Translations under genes and position numbers: made by a program
NCBI RefSeq assembly: GCF_902459525.1
Contig: NZ_LR699166.1
Location: forward strand, 349,501-413,500
Direction of reading: 5' to 3'
DNA length: 64,000 nucleotides
Source of the DNA: Sideroxydans sp. CL21
Lineage (GTDB): Bacteria > Pseudomonadota > Gammaproteobacteria > Burkholderiales > Gallionellaceae
Notes under the pieces: model-generated
The model's database searches: none
What the model saw: the letters and a program-made list of their open reading frames with translations, nothing else
Told to the model about the DNA's origin: nothing
Shown: piece after piece, positions 25,979 to 33,421 of the stretch
Position numbering within the stretch: the first letter of the stretch is position 1
How the letters are laid out: the number at the start of each line of letters is the position of its first letter

Positions 25979-26605
25979 ATGCCACGCCGTGCTTTGATTG
26001 TTATCGATGTCCAGAATGATTACGCTGGCGGAGAGCTGCCGATTGAATTTCCCGAGGTGCAAGATTCATTGCGCAATATCGAGACAGTAATGGATGCGGC
26101 TCGCGCTGCTGCGATGCCGGTGGTGGTCGTGCAGAATACCCTGCCCCCCAATGCTCCATTCATGGCCGAAGGCTCTGCAGGAGTAGCGTTGCATGAGATC
26201 GTTGCTTCGCGTCCTTATGACCATTATGTTTCTAAGAAACTCCCCAGTGCTTTTGCGGGGACTAACCTGGAAGCATGGCTACGCCAGCACACCATCGATA
26301 CCGTCACGGTGATCGGCTACATGACCCACAACTGCGATCTATCGACCATGCTGCATGCCTTCCATAGTGGTTTCGAGGTGGAATTCATAAGCGATGCCTC
26401 CGGTTCGGTGCCGTATGAGAATCGTGCCGGTCGGGCAACGGCGGAGGAAATACATCGGGTGATGAGCGTGGTGCTGCAATCGCGCTTTGCGGCGGTCATG
26501 TCAACTGCCGAATGGGTCGAGATGTTGCAACAGGGTACCAAGCCGGAACGGGATTCGATCTACCGGTCTAACCGCCGCGCTCGCGGCCTGGCAGTAGCTG
26601 TATGA
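25979..26605 (+). CDS. Isochorismatase-like cysteine hydrolase
   Basis: The 208-residue protein has the catalytic set of the cysteine hydrolase superfamily: D10 (LIVIDVQNDY), K86/K87 (YVSKKLPSAF) and C119 (GYMTHNCDLST). Members hydrolyse amides or isochorismate-type ethers; the substrate here cannot be read from the sequence. AAGGAG precedes ATG 25979. The stop overlaps the next gene by four bases (ATGA), so the two are translationally coupled. It is divergent from the GlxA-type regulator. Confidence 0.93.
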   Translation: MPRRALIVIDVQNDYAGGELPIEFPEVQDSLRNIETVMDAARAAAMPVVVVQNTLPPNAPFMAEGSAGVALHEIVASRPYDHYVSKKLPSAFAGTNLEAWLRQHTIDTVTVIGYMTHNCDLSTMLHAFHSGFEVEFISDASGSVPYENRAGRATAEEIHRVMSVVLQSRFAAVMSTAEWVEMLQQGTKPERDSIYRSNRRARGLAVAV

Positions 26606-27489
26606 ATCAATTCAAAGCGAATGACAAGATTCAATTGCGTGCTTTCGCGGAGCAAGATGAGATCACCATCGAAAACTGGCCGGCCTATCCAGCGGAGTTT
26701 GCCGATCTGGACTATGCGTTGCGGCAAGATGGCTGGCTCGGTGAGTTCCGTGACCAGCCGAATACACAGATTTATGTCGCAGAGCAGTCAGGTGAATTGA
26801 TCGCATTCACTATCCTTTCCCCGACCGCACAAGGCGAGGCTGAATTTCGCGTTGCTTTGCGTGAGGACAAAACTGGTCAGGGATTGGGCCGAACCATCAT
26901 CGCCAGGACTTTGTCGATAGGGTTCGATGAAATCGGACTGCAACGTGTTCATCTCATCGTTCGCAAAAACAACCCGAGAGCGATTGGGTTGTACCAGCGG
27001 CTAAATTTCTCCCACTGTGGTGAATGCCAAATGCTTATCAACAATAAGCTGACTGATTTCCTGAAGATGGAACTGTTGCGCAAAGACTATTTCAGACCAA
27101 TCACCAAAGGGGCGCATCACATCGGTCTAACAGTTTCAAGACTGGAAGAAAGTGCAGATTTTTTTGTTTCCTTGCTAGGCTGGAAAATAGTACGCAGAAA
27201 TGAGGACTATCCGGCCATCTATGTCAGCGATGGCAAGATGATGGTTACTCTGTGGGCAACCAAAGAAGAACCGTCAATCCAATTCGATAAAGATAAAAAT
27301 GTCGGACTGCACCATGTTGCATTTCAGGTTGAAAATGAATGTGACTTAAGCGGCGTTTATAACCGACTAGTAAAGGGTGGCGTAAAAATCGAGTTTTCAC
27401 CGGAGATGATGGGAAACGGGCCTACGCGACACATGATGTGTTATGAGCCTAGTGGTATCCGAATAGAGTTCATTTGGCCAGGTCGATAA
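26602..27489 (+). CDS. GNAT acetyltransferase-VOC (glyoxalase) fusion protein
   Basis: The 295-residue protein has two domains. Residues 1 to about 160 form a GNAT N-acetyltransferase: VALREDKTGQGLGRTIIART holds the acetyl-CoA Q/R-x-x-G-x-G loop, and NPRAIGLYQRLNFSHCGE is the family end. Residues about 168-295 form a VOC domain (HHIGLTVSRLEESADFFVSLLGW ... LHHVAFQV ... GIRIEFIWPGR) with His and Glu positions suited to metal binding. The junction is continuous with no internal stop. It is coupled to the hydrolase gene before it. The combination is uncommon, and its substrate is not evident. Confidence 0.9.
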   Translation: MNQFKANDKIQLRAFAEQDEITIENWPAYPAEFADLDYALRQDGWLGEFRDQPNTQIYVAEQSGELIAFTILSPTAQGEAEFRVALREDKTGQGLGRTIIARTLSIGFDEIGLQRVHLIVRKNNPRAIGLYQRLNFSHCGECQMLINNKLTDFLKMELLRKDYFRPITKGAHHIGLTVSRLEESADFFVSLLGWKIVRRNEDYPAIYVSDGKMMVTLWATKEEPSIQFDKDKNVGLHHVAFQVENECDLSGVYNRLVKGGVKIEFSPEMMGNGPTRHMMCYEPSGIRIEFIWPGR

Positions 27490-27584
27490 ATGCGCAACAC
27501 ATGAATAGCATCTAAGCGCTTAACTCACAATAATGTAGCAGAACAAAATAGTTTCCTTCAAATAACTTACAGAAAGGGGTCGTC

Positions 27585-28355
27585 ATGTTATTAGATCGTC
27601 GTGAATTTCTCGGATTGGTAACCGCAGGTGTTGTAACAGGGCTTATGGCTTCAACATCTTTAGCTCATGCCACCACAAACTCAAAAATCAAAGCTATTGC
27701 TTTCGATGCCTTTCCGATTTTTGATCCACGACCGGTCTTTGTACTTGCGGAGCAGCTCTTTCCGGGTAGGGGCACTGAACTCAGCAACGCATGGCGTACT
27801 AGGCAATTCGAGTACCAGTGGTTACATGCCTTATCCGGCCACTATGCTGATTTCTGGCAGGCAACGGAAGAAGCTTTAGAATATTCATGCGAAATATTGA
27901 AGATTGATCTGACACCAGATAAACGAAAACAGCTGATGGGTTCATATCTTGCGCTCAAGGCGTGGCCAGATGTCACCCCAGCCCTTCAGTCACTAAAAAA
28001 TGACGGTGTCCGACTAGCGATCCTGTCCAACGCAACAACGAAGATACTCGACGCTGGTATCAAGAACTCCCAATTTGAGGGCGTCTTTGAGCATGTGCTT
28101 AGTACCGACAAGATAAAAACATATAAACCTGATCCGCGTGCTTACCAGATGGCGATAGATGCGTTTAATCTGAAACGTGAGGAAATTCTCTTCGTTGCTT
28201 TTGCTGGATGGGATGCGTCTGGCGCAAAGTCATTCGGCTACCCCACTTTCTGGGTCAATCGTCTTAATATGCCCGAAAAAAAGCTTGGCTCTGTCCCTGA
28301 TTCAGTAGGGAAAAACTTAATTGATTTGGTGGGCTTCGTAAAAGCTTCAAGTTGA
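27585..28355 (+). CDS. Tat-exported haloacid dehalogenase type II-like hydrolase
   Basis: The 256-residue protein opens with a twin-arginine signal (DRREFLGLVTAGVVTGLMAS), with cleavage probably near AHATT. The HAD core follows: IKAIAFDAFPIFDPRPV (motif I, nucleophile Asp), LAILSNATTKI (motif II) and TYKPDPRAYQMAID (motif III Lys). The pattern is that of type II haloacid dehalogenases, but motif I reads FDAFPIFD instead of the usual FDAYGTLFD, so dehalogenase activity is uncertain. Periplasmic targeting is unusual for this group. AGAAAGGGG precedes ATG 27585. Confidence 0.88.
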   Translation: MLLDRREFLGLVTAGVVTGLMASTSLAHATTNSKIKAIAFDAFPIFDPRPVFVLAEQLFPGRGTELSNAWRTRQFEYQWLHALSGHYADFWQATEEALEYSCEILKIDLTPDKRKQLMGSYLALKAWPDVTPALQSLKNDGVRLAILSNATTKILDAGIKNSQFEGVFEHVLSTDKIKTYKPDPRAYQMAIDAFNLKREEILFVAFAGWDASGAKSFGYPTFWVNRLNMPEKKLGSVPDSVGKNLIDLVGFVKASS

Positions 28356-28429
28356 AATAGTTAGGTAGCGCGTAGCAACATAGAACCAACATAAAATATT
28401 GTGTTTCCTTATAATTAGATTTTAGAGTC

Positions 28430-28436
28430 GTTATGT
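28430..28436. other. attC core site (R' GTTATGT), 5' edge of the cupin cassette
   Basis: GTTATGT lies 21 bases before the cupin start codon, and the ribosome site AAAGGAG follows directly. It is the exact complement of the R''-like ACATAAC after the cupin gene, as expected for the two ends of one integron cassette. Confidence 0.5.
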
Positions 28437-28457
28437 TGCATTAGTCAAAGGAGAGCG

Positions 28458-28784
28458 ATGGTAATTGACCTTGAAGGCGTAGTTTCGGCGAATTGGCAAA
28501 ACCTTCCCGCGAAGGAAATCTTGCCGGGGATTCGTAAGCGCATCCTCTGGCAGGGCACGAACGGCGCCAAAGCCCAAATTCTCGAAATCGACCCGGGATC
28601 CAAGTTCACGACGCTCGATACCCACTCTCCTGGCCCTGAAGAAGTCTACGTGGTATCTGGCGTGTTTAACGACGGTGTCCACGATTATCCGGCAGGTACT
28701 TTCATTCATAATCCTGTTGGCTCAGCGCACATTCCTCAGTCAGAGCAGGGCTGCGTAATCTTCGTGTTCTTCCCCGAGGGGTGA
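28458..28784 (+). CDS. Cupin domain protein (ChrR-like)
   Basis: A 108-residue single-domain cupin: ILEIDPGSKFTTLDTHSPGPEEVYVVSGVFNDGVHDYPAGTFIHNPVGSAHIP supplies the two cupin motifs with Thr/His/Glu and His positions for metal binding, as in the ChrR cupin group. Its role is unknown. AAAGGAG lies at 28448-28454. The gene fills a cassette-like unit whose edges are complementary core sites (28430-28436 and 28794-28800). Confidence 0.87.
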   Translation: MVIDLEGVVSANWQNLPAKEILPGIRKRILWQGTNGAKAQILEIDPGSKFTTLDTHSPGPEEVYVVSGVFNDGVHDYPAGTFIHNPVGSAHIPQSEQGCVIFVFFPEG

Positions 28785-28793
28785 GCCCATACG

Positions 28794-28885
28794 ACATAAC
28801 CCATCTATCACCCAGCCCTATAGCTGCGCAGTTGGGTTATCTCCGTGCTGTGCGCTTCAGCGGCCGGATATTTCAAGCGTTAGCC
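28794..28885 (+). other. attC-like recombination site after the cupin gene
   Basis: It runs from R'' ACATAAC (28794-28800) to R' GTTAGCC (28879-28885) with TTCAAGC just before R', as in classical attC ends. It is 92 bp long with only partial internal pairing. Support comes mainly from matching core sites at both cassette edges. Confidence 0.45.
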
Positions 28886-28904
28886 ATCTCCAGTGAGAAC
28901 TCGA

Positions 28905-29387
28905 ATGAAATTAGAATTTACGCAAGCAACGCCTGACAAAGCAAAAATTATCGGTTCAATGGTCGTCCAGCTTACACAGGAAATCTGTGAGCGTACTAAT
29001 GCAAAACATTTCGATATTGATTTGGAAAGTACAGTTCAGAGGTGTGAAGAATTGTTATCGGCAGGCCACTATGCGGCTATTATTGGCTGGGCAGATAATA
29101 TCCCCGTTGCTGTTTCGACAATCGCTGAGACTTACGCTCTATATGCCGGCGGAAAGATTGGAGTAATACAGGAGTTTTATGTTATTCCTGAGTTTCGCTC
29201 TTCAGGTGTCGGGGCAGTGCTGATAGAGCAGGTTCGAAGTTATGGACAAAAGCGTGCTTGGTCGTGTATCGAATTATGTACACCACCACTGCCTGAGTTT
29301 GATCGGACAATAAGTTTTTATCAGAATAATGGCCTCGTTCCTGTCGGTGGTCGAAAAATGAGACAAAATTTGGATATAAATCGCTAA
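28905..29387 (+). CDS. GNAT family N-acetyltransferase
   Basis: The 160-residue GNAT protein has GVIQEFYVIPEFRSSGVGAVLIEQV, the acetyl-CoA binding motif A (R-S-S-G-V-G), and FYQNNGLVPVGGRKMRQNL near the end. ATG 28905 is preferred over the GTG at 28893. Its stop codon is inside CGCTAAC, an R''-like core site, and GTTAGCC precedes the gene, so it appears to be an integron cassette gene. The acceptor substrate is unknown. Confidence 0.88.
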   Translation: MKLEFTQATPDKAKIIGSMVVQLTQEICERTNAKHFDIDLESTVQRCEELLSAGHYAAIIGWADNIPVAVSTIAETYALYAGGKIGVIQEFYVIPEFRSSGVGAVLIEQVRSYGQKRAWSCIELCTPPLPEFDRTISFYQNNGLVPVGGRKMRQNLDINR

Positions 29388-29461
29388 CTATTGTATTGCC
29401 GCCAGGAGGTCCTCCTCGCATATCCGCGAAAGCGAATGACCGGTTGAGACCGCCGTTAAAA
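29382..29461 (+). other. Possible attC site after the GNAT gene
   Basis: R''-like CGCTAAC overlaps the GNAT stop, and GTTAAAA at 29455-29461 could be R'. CGCTAAC complements the upstream R' GTTAGCC at 6 of 7 positions. Internal pairing is weak and the last base of R' does not fit the consensus. Confidence 0.33.
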
Positions 29462-29568
29462 GTGGTAGTTTGTAAATTTTGAAAGCGGACCTTTCCGCAG
29501 GCTGAGCCGATCGCCTTTTTAGCAAACTGTCACAGTCCCGATAAGGCCGAAAACCGGGCACTCCCCGA

Positions 29569-29702
29569 GTTGTGCGTGACCGTCTGTTGATGGCACCGAC
29601 CAGCCTTTCACCACTCCATACTCACCGCCCTAAAGCCAACAGTGGCGATTCAGTTAAACAGCTCGCCGTATAGCGGTCGTTAGCCAAGTAGCACTACCGA
29701 CC
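29569..29702. repeat. Dispersed non-coding repeat, copy A
   Basis: About 134 bp that matches 56797-56930 nearly base for base (GTTGTGCGTGACCGTCTG, ATGGCACCGACCAG, CTTTCACCACTCCATAC, ACAGTGGCGATTCAGTT, ATAGCGGTCGTT). The sequence just upstream (GGCCGAAAACCGG...CCCCGAGTTGTG) also matches copy B at 41.3 kb. No coding frame is kept. With flanks it fills most of the 29.4-29.75 kb gap. Confidence 0.75.
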
Positions 29703-29749
29703 CGTTCCAGTCAGTCGAGACTCCCCAAAGCAGACTCTCTTGACTAACG

Positions 29750-29756
29750 GTTAGGC
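29750..29756 (-). other. attC R''-type core site GCCTAAC
   Basis: On the minus strand GCCTAAC lies four bases after the stop of the nuclease-like gene, and a short L''-like GTCAAGA follows after a five-base spacer. This is where an attC would start for the minus-strand cassette, but no clear R' partner is seen downstream. Confidence 0.35.
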
Positions 29757-29760
29757 GTGG

Positions 29761-30408
29761 TCATTCTGCGAAAAGCGCCTCTAATAGCGAAAGCCTTGCC
29801 TTTGCTCTCGGCATTTCTAATTCAATTACTTCATCCCTAAGGCTTCGCAGGTATGCTGAGGCTGAAAACACGTGTATCTCATCGCCATCAAGTTGTTTTA
29901 CGCTATATGGTTCGCCTTCTTCATCGACAATGTACGCCCAGAAGCAAATTAGTTTCTTTACTTCTTTGGAGGAATACTCTTCTGGCTTTAACATCGGAAT
30001 TAATACTTTCGCAATTTCCAAGGGCAACCCGGCAGTTTCTTCGAAGTAGTGTTTCCATCGCTTCGTAGCGAAAGCTTTGAGCTCATTAGCGAGCGCATTT
30101 GAGGCAAGGTTGTACCCGCTTAAAGAATGCCCAGACCAGTTCTTGACCTCAACCTGAAAAAGAGTCGAATTGCTAAATAGCCACGCATCAAGCCTTTTGC
30201 CTTTTTTCTTGCCTTGGTTGCATTGATAGCTGCAGATATTGCTGTCAATGTTTTGGGCTTTCCAGTAATGGCGAAGCAACGCAATGATGAGGTCTTCGCC
30301 AATGAGACCCGTTATAGCCGATACATGCGAACCACGTCCGATAATCTCAGGTGTCCATGACTTTGGTTCATCATAGAACTTGATGAGAGATTCGCGCCGA
30401 AATTTCAT
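29761..30408 (-). CDS. PD-(D/E)XK nuclease-like protein, last gene of the cassette operon
   Basis: The 215-residue product (MKFRRESLIKFYDEP start; ATG 30408) keeps a PD-(D/E)XK pattern: E38 in GLIGEDLIIALL, D74 in KRLDAWLF, and E87-V-K89 in LFQVEVKNW. A metal-dependent nuclease is the likeliest reading, although no named family was recognised. A longer frame to 30471 overlaps the gene before it and is unlikely. It starts seven bases after the DUF4238 gene and is the fourth gene of a tightly packed minus-strand operon. An R''-type attC core follows its stop. Confidence 0.78.
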   Translation of the reverse strand: MKFRRESLIKFYDEPKSWTPEIIGRGSHVSAITGLIGEDLIIALLRHYWKAQNIDSNICSYQCNQGKKKGKRLDAWLFSNSTLFQVEVKNWSGHSLSGYNLASNALANELKAFATKRWKHYFEETAGLPLEIAKVLIPMLKPEEYSSKEVKKLICFWAYIVDEEGEPYSVKQLDGDEIHVFSASAYLRSLRDEVIELEMPRAKARLSLLEALFAE

Positions 30409-30415
30409 ATTTGTA

Positions 30416-31282
30416 TCAAGCCTTCGAGTTGAATACTGCGGCTTCCAGCACCTCTTTGCTGTCTGCCACAACTGCGTTGTGTGAGAGGTCGCAGATTATG
30501 CAATTTGCAGCCTCAACCATCTCTTTGGGCCATGTGCCACGTCGAATCTGAACGCATGTATCCTGCATCTCTAGATCATCTGGAAGCCTTTCAGTCGCGC
30601 CTTTCTCCTTACGTGCGAATTCTGGATGACCAAGATATAGGAGATAATACTTGTTAATTGGAAAGAGCACGATTGTCCCATATAGACCAAGGCCCGGTTC
30701 AGCGGGAGGCTTGAAGCCTTGATTAATGAGAGTAATCGGAGAGTCACTGGTGATGAAGGATGACCCCTCGTCCACTCTGATTAGGTGCCACCTCATTCTA
30801 GACAGGTATGGGCTAGACTGGCCGTGCATCCACTTCAAGAAGTCGAGACGAAAATAGTTTTCATCCTCAAGTCCAGATGCAATAAGCTCTTCGCTCGTGA
30901 AGGTTTTCTTTGAATAGGAATTCAGCAAATCCGCTTGTCGAGGAACCCGCAATCTTTGCAGGTCAATGTAGGCGATGATGTCCTCCATATCACCGCTATC
31001 GAGTGCATCCGGTGAATCAATCAGCTTTTGGAGAGCACTCAACCCTTTTGGCTCAATGCTAGACCCAAAGGATTTTTCGAGGATATTCTTGTCCTCTCCC
31101 TCGGGCAGCCAACCTTGACGATAGTAACCGTCCTTCCACATAATATTTTTAGGTATATTCCTGAACCAACGATTATGGCTCTTGAGATAGACGTGAAGAA
31201 CGCCACTTTGGTCAGCAAAGCCTCGTAGATAAGCAGCTTGAACGTAGTGGTGATTTCTTGGCTCATTTGTTGTGACCATCAT
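30416..31282 (-). CDS. DUF4238 family protein
   Basis: The 288-residue protein starts EPRNHHYVQAAYLRGFAD, the hallmark H-H-Y-V...Y-L-R-x-F of DUF4238, and later has SSFITSDSPITLIN, also typical. The family function is not established; such genes are often strain-specific. It follows the DUF2971 gene by four bases and precedes the nuclease-like gene by seven, so all three should be made together. The operon lies inside a cassette-like unit bounded by attC-type core sites. Confidence 0.87.
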   Translation of the reverse strand: MMVTTNEPRNHHYVQAAYLRGFADQSGVLHVYLKSHNRWFRNIPKNIMWKDGYYRQGWLPEGEDKNILEKSFGSSIEPKGLSALQKLIDSPDALDSGDMEDIIAYIDLQRLRVPRQADLLNSYSKKTFTSEELIASGLEDENYFRLDFLKWMHGQSSPYLSRMRWHLIRVDEGSSFITSDSPITLINQGFKPPAEPGLGLYGTIVLFPINKYYLLYLGHPEFARKEKGATERLPDDLEMQDTCVQIRRGTWPKEMVEAANCIICDLSHNAVVADSKEVLEAAVFNSKA

Positions 31283-31286
31283 GCAC

Positions 31287-32021
31287 CTACAATTCCATTA
31301 CGGTAATGCCAAAATCAGTATCGCCGGGAACTGCTCTGACAAACCTCTTACATCCGCTGTGTTCCCTTGCAAGCTTTGTAACAAGGTCTATATCCTCTTT
31401 AGGTGTCTGCAAGCCAAAGCAAACCTGCTCAAGGAATCCATGAGGGATGTCCAATGCACCATGTGTAGGCCGAATGATTCGAGCCTCCTTTTCATATTCC
31501 CAAGGCTTGTTCTTGGAAGTAAGGTATGTTCTTATCAGTCCAGTTACAAAGTCATCACCTTCACTCGGCTGAACGTCAGAGTTCACCAGCCAGTCTGTCA
31601 AGACATTTGTTCCATATTGCACCCTATCCACTCCGATTATTTTCTTCGGGTCGTCAAGGAAAGCCTCAGGAAATCGGTACAGCAAGCACACCCCCTTGTG
31701 CGAATCGGCATAATGCGACCACAGTAGCGGCTCGTCAAAGCTTCCTTCCAACAAAGAGAATGAGCAGACTCCGATTTCGTGGAACTGCCCTGAAAACATT
31801 TCCAGTAGGATCCCGGAATTCAAAGCTGCCAGAAGACTGTTTCGACGCATTCCTGTAGCTACTTCTGCGGCACGTTGGAAGCTCTTGCGTATGTCCAAGC
31901 GGCAGTCGAACGGGTCATTTACTTTGTCTGGTGTTGGAAAATATAAGCTCGGCTTGACCAGTGACTCAATCAGGTACTTGTTGACTGGCTTAAACTTGAA
32001 GTATAGATAATCATCACTCAT
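31287..32021 (-). CDS. DUF2971 family protein
   Basis: The 244-residue protein shows the DUF2971 pattern: LYFPTPDKVNDPFDC near the start, EPLLWSHYADSHKGVCLLY in the middle, and KPWEYEKEARIIRP later. The biochemical role of the family is unknown. ATG 32021 is preferred over the GTG at 32024 because it overlaps the stop of the small membrane gene by one base (TGATG), a coupling arrangement. It is the second gene of the four-gene cassette operon. Confidence 0.87.
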   Translation of the reverse strand: MSDDYLYFKFKPVNKYLIESLVKPSLYFPTPDKVNDPFDCRLDIRKSFQRAAEVATGMRRNSLLAALNSGILLEMFSGQFHEIGVCSFSLLEGSFDEPLLWSHYADSHKGVCLLYRFPEAFLDDPKKIIGVDRVQYGTNVLTDWLVNSDVQPSEGDDFVTGLIRTYLTSKNKPWEYEKEARIIRPTHGALDIPHGFLEQVCFGLQTPKEDIDLVTKLAREHSGCKRFVRAVPGDTDFGITVMEL

Positions 32022-32146
32022 CACCGCCCCCTGCTGGCTACCGCCTTTCCATCAATCAATAATGAATAGCGATCATGCAAGAACACCCCGATAGTGACGA
32101 TAAGAATCAACCACCATATCTGTTTAAATGCTTTGGAGAAATCCAT
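32021..32146 (-). CDS. 41-residue single-helix membrane protein, first gene of the cassette operon
   Basis: This short ORF (ATG 32146 to TGA 32023-32021) encodes MDFSKAFKQIWW followed by LILIVTIGVFLHDRYS and a basic tail ending SRGR: one membrane helix with positive flanks. Its stop overlaps the start of the DUF2971 gene by one base, strong support for real translation despite a weak ribosome site. It begins 16 bases after the attC-like site at 32162-32235, the normal distance for a cassette gene. Small membrane proteins are common partners in defence operons; that role is only inferred here. Confidence 0.6.
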   Translation of the reverse strand: MDFSKAFKQIWWLILIVTIGVFLHDRYSLLIDGKAVASRGR

Positions 32147-32161
32147 AGGTGATCTCAGAAT

Positions 32162-32235
32162 ATATAACGTTCAAATTGAGGGACGCGCCGCAGGCGCGTC
32201 CCAGCGACCGAAGGGAGCGAACTTGAGCGTAGGGC
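32162..32235 (-). other. attC-like recombination site, minus orientation
   Basis: On the minus strand it ends TCAATTTGAAC-GTTATAT (R' at 32168-32162), like classical attC ends, and begins near GCCCTAC-GCTCAAGTTCG. In the centre GGGACGCGCC and GGCGCGTCCC form a perfect 10-bp stem with a three-base loop (32180-32202). The R'' side departs from the consensus. Confidence 0.42.
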
Positions 32236-32257
32236 AATGCATGCTTTTCACTACGGT

Positions 32258-32533
32258 TTACCCGGGAGTTCCTCGGTGTACTCGCAAAGCATCCTGAAGG
32301 AACGCCCAAGTCCACGAGTGGGATTCGATTCCGTGTTCCGTTGCCACGGTAACCTCAAATGTCGAACCATCTTCACTTCGCTTACCCTTGGCTCGAATGG
32401 ATGGGGAATCAGTAGGTCGTTCCGATCGCACGAGGATGTTGAGCTCTTCGCCAGGCTTTGCGTACTCGATCCTTGTGCAATTTGAGGTGTTCCGAAAGTC
32501 AATGACGTGTACAGGATCAGAATGAGCAGTCAT
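32258..32533 (-). CDS. Small cassette-borne protein of unknown function
   Basis: ATG 32533 is chosen because GGAG lies seven bases upstream and it follows the attC R' core (32576-32570) by about 37 bases. The 91-residue product (MTAHSDPVHVIDFRNTSNC ... GSTFEVTVATEHGIESHSW) looks like a small soluble beta-rich protein and matches no family I recognise. It lies between two attC-like sites on the same strand, so it is the single gene of a cassette. Confidence 0.62.
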   Translation of the reverse strand: MTAHSDPVHVIDFRNTSNCTRIEYAKPGEELNILVRSERPTDSPSIRAKGKRSEDGSTFEVTVATEHGIESHSWTWAFLQDALRVHRGTPG

Positions 32534-32569
32534 TAGGAGTCTCCAAGTGTTGAGATGAGCGATGGGCAA

Positions 32570-32652
32570 GCATAACGCCAAGCTAACGGGCCGCTTTTGA
32601 GCGGAGCCAAAGGCGGCGCGGAAAAACAGTCCCGTTGACTGCCTGGTTATGC
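32570..32652 (-). other. attC recombination site, minus orientation
   Basis: On the minus strand the 83-bp site starts R'' GCATAAC, spacer CAGGC, L'' AGTCAACGGGAC, and ends L' GCCCGTTAGC, spacer TTGGC, R' GTTATGC. R'' and R' are perfect complements, and L''/L' pair with an extra base, the layout of integron attC sites. It begins one base after the stop of the 32654-33142 gene. It is the best supported attC in the window. Confidence 0.7.
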
Positions 32653-32653
32653 T

Positions 32654-33142
32654 TCAAGGCTGCTCGCTCTTTGCAACAGAAATTAGTTTTGGCAGGCATT
32701 CCTCCAGTACCTTCCTCATTTCACTTGCGTGCACAAAGCGCCATTCAGCCATTTCTTTTTCAGAGTTTAAGTCCGGCTTACTCTCATCGTCGATTTGGAA
32801 CATAATCCTGTGGATTCTACCGTTGGCGTCTTTCAATATGTCATGAAAGCTCTCTGAAAAAATCAGAGCACCTGTCGCACTGTATTTTGCTAAATTTCTC
32901 AGCGAAGCATCCACGTCACCTTCACGGCCAATGGTGGGCTCGCAGCAGTGTGATGCGCGCAACTGTTCTGACCAGTGAATAATTTCTTCTATTGATTCGA
33001 TGACTTCTTTATAGGCGGCCCTTCGCTCATCCCAAACCTTCTCTTTCTTAAACTTTTTCAGCGCAAGCGATGAAGCAACATAAGCCGATATCAGGCCAAC
33101 AATTATCGGTGTAAACCACTTAAAAAATTCGGCTGCGTTCAA
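32654..33142 (-). CDS. Membrane-anchored coiled-coil protein in an integron cassette
   Basis: Translation should begin at TTG 33142: AGGAG lies seven bases before it, and the product then starts MNAAEFFKWFTPIIVGLISAYVASSLALKKFKKEK, an N-terminal helix followed by a basic stop-transfer. The rest of the 162 residues is charged and helical (VWDERRAAYKEVIESIEEI). No named family was recognised. GTTATGT (minus strand, 33164-33158) precedes it and the attC follows immediately, so it fills a cassette. Confidence 0.75.
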   Translation of the reverse strand: MNAAEFFKWFTPIIVGLISAYVASSLALKKFKKEKVWDERRAAYKEVIESIEEIIHWSEQLRASHCCEPTIGREGDVDASLRNLAKYSATGALIFSESFHDILKDANGRIHRIMFQIDDESKPDLNSEKEMAEWRFVHASEMRKVLEECLPKLISVAKSEQP

Positions 33143-33157
33143 CGGTGGCTCCTGAAA

Positions 33158-33164
33158 ACATAAC
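33158..33164 (-). other. attC core site (R' GTTATGT), 5' edge of a minus-strand cassette
   Basis: GTTATGT on the minus strand lies just ahead of AGGAG and the TTG start. It complements the R'' GCATAAC at 32652-32646 at 6 of 7 positions. Confidence 0.42.
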
Positions 33165-33421
33165 AGTTATTCACCAGACCCACCGGTCTGTACTATTGAA
33201 ATTAGTGTGGAAAGCATATTTTCGATAACCAATTGATTCATTTAAGCCCATCGAAATTTTTGTTCCTCATATGCATAATAGTACGGGCAGGAACGAATGT
33301 CTCCTACTGGCACGCAGCAGTACTCAATGTTGCCATAATGCTCGCCAGGAAGCGGCCGCTTGAGCATCTAAAATTCAGCGCTATTGTTACGAGACCAACT
33401 TTGAGCAGGTCCTTGAATGGG

